Shown piece after piece: positions 46,451-55,673 of a DNA stretch of 64,000 bases. How positions within the stretch are numbered: position 1 is the first letter of the stretch; each line of letters opens with the position of its first letter. A program made the position numbers and the translations under genes. The notes under the pieces are model-generated. The model ran no database searches and was not told the DNA's origin. It was given only the letters and a program-made list of their open reading frames with translations. Location: NCBI GenBank assembly GCA_046046245.1, contig JBJOKE010000035.1, positions 36,307 through 100,306 of the forward strand, read 5' to 3'. This DNA is from UBA4615 sp046046245 (GTDB taxonomy: Bacteria > Pseudomonadota > Gammaproteobacteria > Burkholderiales > Burkholderiaceae_E).

Positions 46451-47854
46451 TTGACGACAGCTTCCCACACCGATGCGGCCGCGGTGGCCGATGCGCTGCG
46501 TGCGGCGATCGCGCGGCTCGCCTGCGGCCTGGTCGGCCGCGACGAGCAGGCGCGCTGCCTGCTCTTCGCGACCCTGTGCCGCGAGCACGTGCTGCTGATC
46601 GGCCCGCCCGGGACTGCGAAGAGCGCGCTGGCACGTCGCTTGCGGGACCTGGTCGGCGGCCGGATGTTCGAGCGGCTGCTCACGCGCTTCACCGTGCCCG
46701 AGGAGCTGTTCGGGCCGCTGTCGCTCGCGGCGCTCGACGAGGGCCGGTACCTGCGCGAGATCGACGGCTACCTGCCGACCGCCACCGTCGCCTTCCTCGA
46801 CGAGGTCTTCAAGGCGAACTCGGCGATCCTGAACGCGCTGCTGACGCTGCTGAACGAGCGGGCCTTCGACCAGGGAGCCGAACGGATCGGCGTGCCGCTC
46901 GAGACGATGGTCGCGGCCAGCAACGAGGTGCCCTCCGACGAGTCGCTGCGGGCGTTCCTGGATCGCTTCCTGTTCCGGTGCACGGTCGAGCCCGTGGCCG
47001 ACGACGGCTTCGAGGCGCTGCTGCGCAGCGCCGAGCGCGGCGACGCCGGTCCGGACGGACGGGGCGCGGGCGGACACGCGATCCCGACGCTGCGCGAGCG
47101 GATCGACGCGGCGGCCGACGCCGTCGTGCTGCCCGCGCAGACCTTCGAGGCGCTCGCCGCGCTGCGCGCCCGTCTCGCCGAGGCGGCGGTCGAGGTCTCG
47201 GACCGGCGGTGGGTGCAGGCGGTGCGGGTGCTGCGCGTCGCGGCCGCGTCGCACGGACGCCCGCGCATCGGCGATGCTGACCTGTGGGTGCTGCGCTGGC
47301 TGCTCGCGACCGACGCGACCCAGGCCCGGCGGATCGACGACTGGGTGGCCGAGCGCCTGGGCGGCGCGCGATCGCTCGAGCCGCAGCGGCTCGCGCGGAT
47401 CGTGCAGGCCTGGGACAAGCAGCTCGAGATCGAGCAGACCTCGACCGAGCTGGCCTTCGACGACAGCGGCAAGCTCGCCCTGGCCCGCGGCCTCGGCGGC
47501 GCCGACGAGGGCACGATGACCGACGCCGCGCCGCGGATGTCCGCGTTCAGCCGACGCCGCCGCTTCGGCGCGACCCACGTCGCGGCGCGGCTGGCGCAGC
47601 TCGACGCGCTGCTCGCCGAGGTCGACGGCTGGCTCGCCGGCGCGGCCGCGCACCGCTCGACCCTCGATGCCGAGCTCGGCTCGAACCTCTGGGTCACGCC
47701 GTCGTTCGCGCGGGCCGTGCTCGATCGGCTCGATGCCGGCGAGCGCGCGGTCGACGCGCTGCGGGCGACGCTGGCCGGCACCCGCGACGCGTTCGCCGCG
47801 CTGCCGCTCTCCGAGTCCGACGATGGTCGCGTCCCCGCAGCGGTTTCGGCCTGA
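46451..47854 (+). CDS. MoxR-family AAA ATPase (RavA-like), TTG start
   Basis: A 467-residue ATPase. Walker A GPPGTAKSALA, Walker B VAFLDEVFKANSAILNALLTLLNER, and sensor 1 MVAASNEVPSDESLRAFLDRFLFR are those of the RavA branch of MoxR proteins. The C-terminal part has a three-helix lid and a less conserved region to residue 467. Translation starts at TTG 46451, 7 bp after GGAGG; no ATG is available. RavA-type ATPases work with a VWA partner as chaperones for metalloproteins or membrane complexes. The next gene, overlapping by 32 bp, encodes that partner. Confidence 0.88.
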   Translation: MTTASHTDAAAVADALRAAIARLACGLVGRDEQARCLLFATLCREHVLLIGPPGTAKSALARRLRDLVGGRMFERLLTRFTVPEELFGPLSLAALDEGRYLREIDGYLPTATVAFLDEVFKANSAILNALLTLLNERAFDQGAERIGVPLETMVAASNEVPSDESLRAFLDRFLFRCTVEPVADDGFEALLRSAERGDAGPDGRGAGGHAIPTLRERIDAAADAVVLPAQTFEALAALRARLAEAAVEVSDRRWVQAVRVLRVAAASHGRPRIGDADLWVLRWLLATDATQARRIDDWVAERLGGARSLEPQRLARIVQAWDKQLEIEQTSTELAFDDSGKLALARGLGGADEGTMTDAAPRMSAFSRRRRFGATHVAARLAQLDALLAEVDGWLAGAAAHRSTLDAELGSNLWVTPSFARAVLDRLDAGERAVDALRATLAGTRDAFAALPLSESDDGRVPAAVSA

Positions 47855-49391
47855 GGCGCTCGAGGCGAGGCTCGCGGCGCTCGACGCGCTGCCGCGGACG
47901 CTCTGGCTGCCGGCGATCGTCAACAACGAGGGCGATCCCTTCGAGCGGCTCGCCTGGGTCGAGGCCGCGAGGGCTGCACTGCTCGCGGGACGCTCGCCGA
48001 TCGCGGACGTGCCGGCGACGGCGCTGCCGAACGATCTGGCGGAAGGGTTCCGGCCGTCGTTCGATCGGCTCGGGCTCGCGGCGCTGTCGCGTTCGCAGCC
48101 GGCGGTCGCCGACCAGGTGCTGCGCTCGCTGCTCTGGCACGGCGACCAGGTCGCGAAGCTGTCCGACGCGATGCCGCGCGCGGTCGCGATCGCTCGCGTC
48201 GCGACGGCCTTCGAGGGCGAATGGGTCGAGCGCGGCGAGGCCCTGCACGAGGTGATGCGGCTGGTCGAGTCGCTCGACGGCGTCGCGAACTTCGCGCGCT
48301 GGAGCGAGCTCCAGGGACTGCTGCGATCGGCGTCCTGGCAGCGGATCCTCGAGGCGAGGGAGCTCGTCGAGCGGATGCCGCAACTGGCTGCGCTGATCCG
48401 TCGGCTCGGGCGCGCCAGGCCGGCCGACGCGGTCCGCGTGGAGCAGGACGCGGCGCCCGGCGACGGCGGGCCGCCGCAGTGGGTCCGCCGCCCGGTGGAG
48501 GTCGAGCTGCCGGGCACGCCGGTGGAGGTCGACGGTGTGCGGCGCACCGGCGATCCGGCGAGGATGCTGCCCACCGAGGCGCTGTGGCGGTCGCGCGGGC
48601 TGTCGCCCGGGCGGGCCCGCGCGCTGCGGCGACTGTTCGCCGCCCGGCTCGCCGAGCAGGCGCTGCTCGGCTGGCGGCACCGCGACCGGTGGGTCGAATC
48701 GGCGTGGGTCGAGGCGCCAGGGCTGCGCCGCGTCCCGAGGCCGGTCACCCGCCCGGTGTTCGAGGCCGGCCCGATCGTCGTCTGCGTCGACACCTCGGCG
48801 TCCATGGCCGGCGGCCCCGAGCGGGTCGCGAAGGCGATCGTCGTGCAGGCGCTGCGCACGGCCGCGGCCGAGCGCCGGCGCTGCGTCGTCTTCGCGTTCA
48901 GCGGCGCCCGGCAGGTGGCCGAATGCGAGCTGTCGTCGGACCTCGACGGGCTGCAGCGCCTCGCCGACTTCGTCGCGGCCAGCTTCCACGGCGGCACCGA
49001 CGTGGTCGAACCGATCGAGCGCGCGCTGGCCCGGGTCCGCGCCGAAGGCTGGCGGCAGGCCGACCTGCTGATCGCCTCCGACGGCGAGTTCGGACCGACC
49101 GCCGCGACGGTCGCCGCGCTGGACGAGGCGCGACGCGGGCTGGGGCTCCGGGTCCAGGGCGTGCTGATCGGCGATCGGGAGACCAAGGGCTTGCGCTCGG
49201 TGGTCGACGACACCTTCTGGGTCCGCGACTGGCGTCGCTACGGCGGGCGGCACGGGCAGGTCGAGCCGCCCGTGCACGATCGCAACCTGACCGGCCTGTA
49301 CTTCCCCAACATCGGCGCGCCGCCGGGCACCGGGACGCCGCTGCCCGGCATGCGCGGGCCGGAGCCGGACGCGGGAGGGCAGGGTGGCTGA
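47823..49391 (+). CDS. VWA-domain protein (ViaA-like partner of the MoxR ATPase)
   Basis: A 522-residue protein. The N-terminal 310 residues are helical and poorly recognised; the C-terminal von Willebrand A domain has the MIDAS motif DTSASM with a later GGTDVVEP and IASDGEFGP. This is the ViaA layout, whose partner RavA is encoded just upstream with a 32-bp overlap, showing coupled translation. The C-terminus is Gly/Pro-rich (PPGTGTPLPGMRGPEPDAG). Metal-dependent binding of a client protein is expected. Confidence 0.85.
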   Translation: MVASPQRFRPEALEARLAALDALPRTLWLPAIVNNEGDPFERLAWVEAARAALLAGRSPIADVPATALPNDLAEGFRPSFDRLGLAALSRSQPAVADQVLRSLLWHGDQVAKLSDAMPRAVAIARVATAFEGEWVERGEALHEVMRLVESLDGVANFARWSELQGLLRSASWQRILEARELVERMPQLAALIRRLGRARPADAVRVEQDAAPGDGGPPQWVRRPVEVELPGTPVEVDGVRRTGDPARMLPTEALWRSRGLSPGRARALRRLFAARLAEQALLGWRHRDRWVESAWVEAPGLRRVPRPVTRPVFEAGPIVVCVDTSASMAGGPERVAKAIVVQALRTAAAERRRCVVFAFSGARQVAECELSSDLDGLQRLADFVAASFHGGTDVVEPIERALARVRAEGWRQADLLIASDGEFGPTAATVAALDEARRGLGLRVQGVLIGDRETKGLRSVVDDTFWVRDWRRYGGRHGQVEPPVHDRNLTGLYFPNIGAPPGTGTPLPGMRGPEPDAGGQGG

Positions 49392-50520
49392 CGTCGGTGG
49401 CGACACCCGACCGCCCGCCGTCGGTCGCCGCGAGGCGCGCCGGTGCGCCCCGACGGCGCGGCTGGTGGTCGCGCTGTGGCTGGGCCTGGGGGCCGGGATG
49501 GCCGCCGGACAGCCGGCGGAGATCCGCTTCGGGATCCCCGAGCGATCCGCTCCGGTCGACGAGCCCCCCATCGGGACTGCACCTTCGGGCACCGCGGCAC
49601 CCGGCCCTGCAGGGCCCGCTGCAGGCCCGCCCCCGGCGTTGGCGACGACGATCGATTCACCCGCCCCGGAGCCCGTTGCCGGGGCCACCCCGCCGCGCGT
49701 CGATCCGACCGCGCTGCTGCCCGGCGTCGATCCCGATGCGCCGATGGACGTCGAGCGGGCGCGGGCGCTGCAGGAGGCCGTCCGCGTTGCCCGCGAGCAG
49801 GCGAACGACGGCCTGCTGCGCGAACGGATCGCCTGCTACCGGCGCTTCTTCGTCTACCGCTGCTGGGCCGACGTCGACGCCCGCGAGCGCGAAGCCCGCG
49901 GGCGCCTCGACCGGATCGAGGTGGCCGCCAACCGGACGCTGCGCGAGGCGCGCGCGCTCGAGCTGAACGAGCGCCTCGCGGCCGACCTGGCCGAACGCGC
50001 CCGCGTCGCCGGGTCCGACGCCGAGCGCCGGGAGGAGAACCTGCGCAGCCACGAGGCCCGGCGGGCGGCGGCCGAGGCCGAGGCGGCCCGGCGGGAGGCG
50101 GAAGCGCCGGCACTCGCGGAACGGGCGCAGGCGAACCGGGCCGAGCGTGCCCGCCGCGAGGCCGAGGTCCGGGCGCGGCGCGAGGAGGCGGAGCGTCGCG
50201 CCGGACAGGACGCCGAGAACGCGGCGGCGCGCGCGCGCATGCTCGAGGCCCGGCAACGGGAACGCGAGGCCGCGGAACGGCGCGAAGCGGAGCGGCGCGA
50301 GGCGCGTCGTGCAGACCGGGAGCGGCGGGAGGCGGAGGCCCGGCAGCGTGCCGAGCAGCCCCCGTCGCGCCGGCCGGGCGCCCGCGGATCGGCGAGGTCC
50401 GACGGTACGACGGGCAGCGCGCAGCCGGTGCCGTTGCCGGACCCGCCGCCGCGCACCGCACCGGCGCTGCCGCAGGCGCCGGGCACGCCCGAGGCGCCGA
50501 CCGTCACCCCGATGCGCTGA
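49384..50520 (+). CDS. secreted or membrane-anchored coiled-coil protein of unknown function
   Basis: A 378-residue protein starting at GTG 49384, overlapping the VWA gene by 8 bp. A hydrophobic segment (LVVALWLGLGAGMAAG, residues about 28-43) suggests export. It is followed by a Pro/Ala linker, then a segment with the motif RERIACYRRFFVYRCWADVDARERE, and a long Glu/Arg/Ala coiled coil (about 160-320). The C-terminus is Pro-rich. Similar IACYxxFFVxxCLxxA pieces occur in betaproteobacterial proteins of unknown role. The tight overlap suggests it belongs to the MoxR/VWA operon. Confidence 0.75.
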   Translation: MADVGGDTRPPAVGRREARRCAPTARLVVALWLGLGAGMAAGQPAEIRFGIPERSAPVDEPPIGTAPSGTAAPGPAGPAAGPPPALATTIDSPAPEPVAGATPPRVDPTALLPGVDPDAPMDVERARALQEAVRVAREQANDGLLRERIACYRRFFVYRCWADVDAREREARGRLDRIEVAANRTLREARALELNERLAADLAERARVAGSDAERREENLRSHEARRAAAEAEAARREAEAPALAERAQANRAERARREAEVRARREEAERRAGQDAENAAARARMLEARQREREAAERREAERREARRADRERREAEARQRAEQPPSRRPGARGSARSDGTTGSAQPVPLPDPPPRTAPALPQAPGTPEAPTVTPMR

Positions 50521-50550
50521 ACCCGCCCGCGTCGCCGCGCGGCGTGGCCG

Positions 50551-51384
50551 TCAGTCCCGGGCCGCGACCGGCTCGGTGTGGGCCTCGACCGCCACCATCG
50601 CCAGCAGCACCATCGAGCAGTTGTCGCCGCGCCCTGCGGCTCGCTCGCGGGCCTGCGCCAGCAGGACGGCGAGCGCGTCCCGCGGGGCGGCGTGAGTCGA
50701 GACGGCAGCGGCGATCTCGTCGTCGCCGAGGTCGCACCAGGCGCCGTCGGAGGCGAGCAGGAAGGCATCGCCGGCGCGCGGCGCGCGCAGGCCGCCGACC
50801 GTCGGGCAGGGCACCCGCGAGCCGCCGAGCGCCTGGGTCAGGCGGCCGGCGGCCGGGTGCAGCCGTGCCCGTTCGGGCGACAACCGCCCCTCCCGACGCA
50901 GCTGCTCCCCGTAGGTGTCGTCGACGGACCGATGGCGGACCCGCCCCTCCCGGACATGGTAGACCCGGCTGTCGCCGACGTGGCACCAGTCGACCCGGTC
51001 CGGCTGGATCAGCACCGCGGCCAGGGTCGAGTGCGGCTCGAGCGCGGATGCGGCGCCGGCGATCTGCAGCACGACGTGGAGCTCGCCGACGAGGTCCTCG
51101 AAGAAGCGTTCGGCCGGCTCGCTAGGGCAGAACTCGTCGAAACGACGCTGCGCGGTGGTGATCACCTGCTCGGACGCGAGCGCGCCGCCGCTGCGACCGC
51201 CGACCCCGTCGGCGAGCAGCGCCAGCACGCAGCGCGGGGCGCGGCGACCCCTCAGCACCGCAACGCGGTCCTGCTGCTCGGGGCGGTCGCCGAGATGCTG
51301 GACCGCACAGGCCGCGACCGCCAGCGTGGAGGCGGTGGGCGGAGCGGTATCGGAGGCGGTCGCGGCGGCGTGGACGGGGCTCAT
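50551..51384 (-). CDS. PP2C-family serine/threonine phosphatase
   Basis: A 277-residue metal-dependent phosphatase. The PP2C metal and core motifs are in order: EQQDRVAVL, LALLADGVGGRSGG, WCHVGDSRVYHV, LLASDGAWCDL and RGDNCSMVLL. There is no membrane segment. ATG 51384 is used; another at 51399 is in frame and adds five residues. It converges with the coiled-coil gene and is divergent from the DUF465 gene. No adjacent Hanks-type kinase is present, so its substrate is unknown. Confidence 0.87.
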   Translation of the reverse strand: MSPVHAAATASDTAPPTASTLAVAACAVQHLGDRPEQQDRVAVLRGRRAPRCVLALLADGVGGRSGGALASEQVITTAQRRFDEFCPSEPAERFFEDLVGELHVVLQIAGAASALEPHSTLAAVLIQPDRVDWCHVGDSRVYHVREGRVRHRSVDDTYGEQLRREGRLSPERARLHPAAGRLTQALGGSRVPCPTVGGLRAPRAGDAFLLASDGAWCDLGDDEIAAAVSTHAAPRDALAVLLAQARERAAGRGDNCSMVLLAMVAVEAHTEPVAARD

Positions 51385-51459
51385 GGTGCGGCTTATCATT
51401 CCACGCCCCGCAGGGGGGCGGGAACGACCACTCATCGGCACGCACCACTCCTTCGACGC

Positions 51460-51660
51460 ATGCGAGACCCCGAGGCCCTGAAACGCCGGATCGCCGAGCT
51501 GCAGATCGAGCATCGTGGGCTCGACGCCACGATCGCGGGCCTGATCGAGACCGTGCCGGTCGACGAACTGCAGGTCCGCCGACTGAAGAAGCGCAAGCTC
51601 CAGATCAAGGACACCATCGTCCTGCTGCAGATGCAGCTGACCCCGGACGTCCCCGCGTGA
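51460..51660 (+). CDS. DUF465 (YdcH-like) small protein
   Basis: A 66-residue protein, starting at ATG 51460, that forms a short helical hairpin: DPEALKRRIAELQIEHRGLD and LQVRRLKKRKLQIKDTIVLLQ. This matches the DUF465/YdcH family, whose role is unknown. Its stop overlaps the GTG start of the helicase gene (GTGA), indicating coupled translation. Confidence 0.85.
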   Translation: MRDPEALKRRIAELQIEHRGLDATIAGLIETVPVDELQVRRLKKRKLQIKDTIVLLQMQLTPDVPA

Positions 51661-53798
51661 CGTCCGACGCGCTGCCCGGCGCCGTCGATCCCGACCTGCC
51701 CGACGCCGCCCGCGACGCGCTCGCGGAGGGTGGCGCGCTCGCCCGCGCGATCCGGGGCTTCCGTCCGCGCGCCGGCCAGCAGGCGCTCGCGCACAGCATC
51801 GGTCGTGCGATCGCCGAGCGCGGGACGCTGGTCGCCGAGGCCGGCACGGGTACCGGCAAGACCTATGCGTACCTGGTCCCGCTGCTGCTCGCCGGTGGCA
51901 AGGCGATGGTCTCGACCGGCACGCGGCACCTGCAGGACCAGCTGCACGCACGTGACCTGCCCGCGGTCCGCGCCGCGCTCGGCGCCGGGCTGCAGACGGC
52001 GCTGCTGAAGGGGCGGGCGAACTACGTCTGTCACCACCACCTCCAGCGGCACCTGACCGACGGTCGGTTTCCGGACCCCGCCACGCCCGCGAAGCTGCGT
52101 CGCATCGCCCGTTTCGCGGCGAGCAGCGCCACCGGCGATCGTGCCGAGTGCACCGAGCTCGCCGAGGACGATGCGGCCTGGGCCTGGGCGACCTCGAGTC
52201 GCGAGAACTGCGTCGGCCAGGACTGTCCGGAGCTCGCGCGCTGCTTCGTGGTCCGCGCCCGGCGCGAGGCGATGAATGCCGACCTCGTGGTCGTCAACCA
52301 CCACCTGTTCTGCGCGGACCTGGCGCTGCGCGAGGACTCGCTCGGCGAACTGCTGCCGACGGCCGACGCCGTCGTCTTCGACGAGGCGCACCAGCTCCCC
52401 GAGGCGGCGACCGAGTTCTTCGGCGAGGCGGTCTCCACGCGCCAGCTGTTCGAGCTCGCCCGCGACCTGGTCCGGGCGGGTGTGGTGCAGGCGCCCGACG
52501 GCGCCGACTGGCGTGCGCTCGCCGATCGCCTCGAGCACTCGAGCCGCGAGCTGCGGCTGGCCTTCGAGGCCCCCGACTCGCGCGCGCAGGCGCTGCGTGG
52601 CGGTGCCCGCGGCGCGCTCTCTCGGCGCTGGACCACGGATCAGCTGCGCATGCTGCCCGAGCTCGACGATGCGCTCGACGCCGTGCTGGCCGACCTGGTG
52701 TCGGTCTCAGCCATCGTCGCGAACAACGCGGGACGTGGTCCGGACCTCGACCGCTGCGGCCTGCGGGCGACCGATATCGGCGAGCGGCTGCAGCGCTGGT
52801 CGGCCGCGCTCGCGGCCGAAGGCCGTGGCGCGCAGCGCCCGTTCGCCGCGCCCGATCGCGACGATGCCGCGGACGGTGTCGTCGAGGACGACGCGTTCGC
52901 GCCGCACCCGGTCGCTGGCGCCGAGGACCCCGCCGTCGTCTGGGCCGAGACCGGCGCGCAGCACGCGACGCTGCGGCGCACGCCGCTGTCGGTCGCGGCC
53001 TCGTTCGAGAAGCACCGTGCCGGCACGCCCCGCGCGTGGGTGTTCCTGTCGGCCACGCTGTCGGTCGGCGGCGACTTCGGTCACTTCGTCGATGCGCTCG
53101 GCCTGCACGACGCCCGCTGCGAGCGCTGGGAGAGCCCCTTCGACTTCGCGTCGCAGGCCGCGCTGTGGATCCCGCGCGGACTCGGCGAGGCGTCTGCACC
53201 CGGCTTCGCGCAGCGTGTCGCGCAGGCGGCCTGGCCGCTGGTCAAGGCCAATCGCGGCCGTGCGTTCTTCCTGTGCACCACGCTGCGCGCGATGCGCGAG
53301 ATCGCCGATCGGCTCGCCGAGCTCGACGCCTCGGACGGCGTCGGCCTGACGCGGCTGGTGCAGGGCGAGGCGCCGCGTCCGCTGCTGCTCGAGCGCTTCC
53401 GCAGCGAGCCGAACGCGGTGCTCGTGGGCAGCGCGAGCTTCTGGGAGGGCGTGGACGTCGCCGGCGACGCGCTGTCGCTGGTGATCATCGACAAGCTGCC
53501 GTTCGCGCCGCCCGACGACCCGGTGGTGAAAGCCCGGGGCGAGGCGCTGCGCCGCGCCGGCCGCGATCCCTTCTCGCACGAGTCGTTGCCGGCGGCCGCG
53601 ATGGCGCTCAAGCAGGGCGCCGGCAGGCTGATCCGCTCGGAGCGCGACCGCGGCGTGCTGGTGGTCTGCGACGAGCGGCTGGTGACCCGCGGCTACGGAC
53701 GGCGGTTGATCGCCAGCCTGCCGCGGTTCGCGCGGGTGGAGCGCTGGCAGGACGCCCTGAGGTTCCTGCCGGGCGTATCGGAGGACGCGGCCACCTGA
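51657..53798 (+). CDS. ATP-dependent DNA helicase, DinG/YoaA type, GTG start
   Basis: A 713-residue XPD-like superfamily 2 helicase. Motif I is AEAGTGTGKTYAYLVP, Walker B is VVFDEAHQL, and late motifs include GSASFWEGVDVAGDALSLVIIDKLPF and KQGAGRLIRSERDRGV. Four cysteines between motifs I and II (YVCHHH, AECTEL, CVGQDCPELARC) can bind a [4Fe-4S] cluster, as in DinG and YoaA. It likely acts in repair of stalled forks. GTG 51657 overlaps the DUF465 stop. Confidence 0.92.
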   Translation: MTSDALPGAVDPDLPDAARDALAEGGALARAIRGFRPRAGQQALAHSIGRAIAERGTLVAEAGTGTGKTYAYLVPLLLAGGKAMVSTGTRHLQDQLHARDLPAVRAALGAGLQTALLKGRANYVCHHHLQRHLTDGRFPDPATPAKLRRIARFAASSATGDRAECTELAEDDAAWAWATSSRENCVGQDCPELARCFVVRARREAMNADLVVVNHHLFCADLALREDSLGELLPTADAVVFDEAHQLPEAATEFFGEAVSTRQLFELARDLVRAGVVQAPDGADWRALADRLEHSSRELRLAFEAPDSRAQALRGGARGALSRRWTTDQLRMLPELDDALDAVLADLVSVSAIVANNAGRGPDLDRCGLRATDIGERLQRWSAALAAEGRGAQRPFAAPDRDDAADGVVEDDAFAPHPVAGAEDPAVVWAETGAQHATLRRTPLSVAASFEKHRAGTPRAWVFLSATLSVGGDFGHFVDALGLHDARCERWESPFDFASQAALWIPRGLGEASAPGFAQRVAQAAWPLVKANRGRAFFLCTTLRAMREIADRLAELDASDGVGLTRLVQGEAPRPLLLERFRSEPNAVLVGSASFWEGVDVAGDALSLVIIDKLPFAPPDDPVVKARGEALRRAGRDPFSHESLPAAAMALKQGAGRLIRSERDRGVLVVCDERLVTRGYGRRLIASLPRFARVERWQDALRFLPGVSEDAAT

Positions 53799-53817
53799 GC
53801 GCCGCGGCACGCAGCCG

Positions 53818-54639
53818 TCAGCGCCAGACCTCCCACCACGACCGGCTCGACAGGTTCAGTCCGGTCGTGAACAGCGTGGTCTCGGGGAAGTTGCGGCGCA
53901 GGATCCGCTCCGAGTCGGCGCGCAGCTCCTCGAGCCCGAGCTTCTCGTAGGACTTGACCATGATGAACAGCGCCTCCTCGACGGCCGGCGCGTCCTGGTA
54001 CTGCGCGACCACGCTCTGCGCGCGGTTCACCGCGGCGAGGAAGGCGCCGCGGTTGTAGTAGTAGCGCGCGATGTGGACCTCGCCGCCGGCCATCGCGTTC
54101 AGCAGGTAGCGCATCCGCGCCCGCGAGTCCTCGGCGTACTTGCTTTCGGGGAACCGCACCAGCACCTGCCGGAAGGCCTCGAAGGATTCGCGGGCCGCCT
54201 TCAGGTCACGCTCGGACAGGTCCTGGCCGCCCACCGAGGCGATCAGGCCCTGGTCCTCGTTGAAGTTGATCAGGCCCTTCAGGTAGTACGCGTAGTCGAG
54301 CTTGTCGCTGGTGGGGTAGAGCCGGATGAAGCGCTCGATCGCGACCAGCCCCTGCGTGCGATCGTTGTCCTTGTAGTGGGCGTAGGCCTGGTCGAGCTGC
54401 GCCTGCTGCGCCCAGGTGCCGAACGGGTAGCGCGACTCGAGCTTCGTCAGCAGCTTGACCGCCTCGCCGTAGCGGCCCGAGGCCATCTCGTCCTTGGCCT
54501 CGGCGTAGATTTCGTTGGGGGTCATCTTCGCGGTACGATCGACCTGCCCCTGGCCGAAGATGCCGCATCCGGCCAGTCCCGCCAGCACGATCGCCGCTGC
54601 CGCGGCACGCCCGAGCGCGCGGATCGAGTTCGTCGTCAT
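53818..54639 (-). CDS. bamD: outer membrane assembly lipoprotein BamD
   Basis: A 273-residue lipoprotein of the BAM complex, which inserts beta-barrel proteins into the outer membrane. A lipobox LAGC places the acylated Cys at residue 25. The mature part is a series of TPR-like helices (NEIYAEAKDEMASGRYGEAVKLLTKLESRYPFG, DYAYYLKGLINF, FPESKYAEDSRARMRYL). The length fits betaproteobacterial BamD. It starts 11 bp from the divergent rluD start. Confidence 0.95.
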   Translation of the reverse strand: MTTNSIRALGRAAAAAIVLAGLAGCGIFGQGQVDRTAKMTPNEIYAEAKDEMASGRYGEAVKLLTKLESRYPFGTWAQQAQLDQAYAHYKDNDRTQGLVAIERFIRLYPTSDKLDYAYYLKGLINFNEDQGLIASVGGQDLSERDLKAARESFEAFRQVLVRFPESKYAEDSRARMRYLLNAMAGGEVHIARYYYNRGAFLAAVNRAQSVVAQYQDAPAVEEALFIMVKSYEKLGLEELRADSERILRRNFPETTLFTTGLNLSSRSWWEVWR

Positions 54640-54650
54640 CCCACCGTTCC

Positions 54651-55673
54651 ATGCAAGTCCAACCGACCGATTATAGCGAAGGGGGGGCGTCCGGCGTCGC
54701 GCCGGTCGACGACGAGGAGCCGCTCGGCGCCGGCGATGCTGTGCTCCTGCGTCCGGATGTGCGGGCGGGCGCCGGCCAGCGACTCGACCGGTTCCTCGCC
54801 GGCGCGATCGAGGGCGTCTCGCGCACGCGGATCCAGCGCTGGATCGCGCTCGGCGCGGTGACCGTCGATGGCGCGCCGGCACTGCCCGGCCGCCGGCTGC
54901 GCGGGCTGGAGTCGATCGAGGTCTCGCCGCTGCCGACCGAGGCCGAGCGGGCGTTCGAGCCCGACGAGGTCCCGCTCGCGATCGTCCACGAGGACGCCGA
55001 CCTGATGGTTGTCGACAAGCCTGCGGGCCTCGTCGTGCATCCCGCGCCGGGCAACTGGCGCGGCACCCTGATGAACGGCCTGCTGCACGCGCGGCCCGAC
55101 TCGGCCGGGCTGCCGCGCGCCGGCATCGTCCATCGGCTCGACAAGGACACCAGCGGGCTGATGATGGTCGCGCGCAGCGAGCGCGCCTTCGAGCGGCTGA
55201 CGGCCGCGCTCGCCGCGCGCGACATCGGCCGGCGCTACGTCGCGGTCGTCGAGGGCGTGCCGCCGGAGCGCATGACGATCGATGCGCCGATCGGCCGCGA
55301 CCCGCGCGACCGGCTGCGGATGGCCGTCGTCGCGGCGGGCCGTGGCAAGCCTGCGGTGACGCACGTCAGTCGGCTCGCCGCCGGCGACGGTGCCTCGGCC
55401 GTCGAATGCCGGCTCGAGACCGGCCGCACGCATCAGATCCGCGTCCACCTCGCGAGTCGCGGGCATCCGCTGGTCGGCGACGCGCTCTACGGCGGGCGTC
55501 CGCGTGCCGGCGTCGCACGGCAGGCGCTGCACGCCTGGCGGCTGGATCTGGCGCATCCGACGAGCGGCGCCGCGCTGTCGTTCGCGAGCCCGATCCCGGC
55601 GGATCTCGTCGGGCTGCTCGAGGCCTGCGGGCTGTCGGTGCCTGGCCGCGCGGACGTGGGTCGCGCCGCATGA
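54651..55673 (+). CDS. rluD: 23S rRNA pseudouridine synthase RluD
   Basis: A 340-residue enzyme that forms pseudouridines in helix 69 of 23S rRNA. An S4 RNA-binding domain (QRLDRFLAGAIEGVSRTRIQRWI) precedes the catalytic domain with GIVHRLDKDTSGLMMVARS, where Asp164 is the nucleophile, and later ECRLETGRTHQIRVHLASRGHPLVGD. About 30 N-terminal residues precede the S4 core, as in other Burkholderiales. Its stop overlaps the pgeF start. Confidence 0.94.
   Translation: MQVQPTDYSEGGASGVAPVDDEEPLGAGDAVLLRPDVRAGAGQRLDRFLAGAIEGVSRTRIQRWIALGAVTVDGAPALPGRRLRGLESIEVSPLPTEAERAFEPDEVPLAIVHEDADLMVVDKPAGLVVHPAPGNWRGTLMNGLLHARPDSAGLPRAGIVHRLDKDTSGLMMVARSERAFERLTAALAARDIGRRYVAVVEGVPPERMTIDAPIGRDPRDRLRMAVVAAGRGKPAVTHVSRLAAGDGASAVECRLETGRTHQIRVHLASRGHPLVGDALYGGRPRAGVARQALHAWRLDLAHPTSGAALSFASPIPADLVGLLEACGLSVPGRADVGRAA
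54670..54675 (-). promoter_or_regulatory. -10 element of bamD inside rluD
   Basis: A perfect TATAAT on the minus strand lies 30 bp before the bamD start, within the first codons of rluD. No good -35 is seen. The 11-bp gap between the two genes is too short for separate promoters, so the promoters must lie in coding sequence. Confidence 0.45.
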
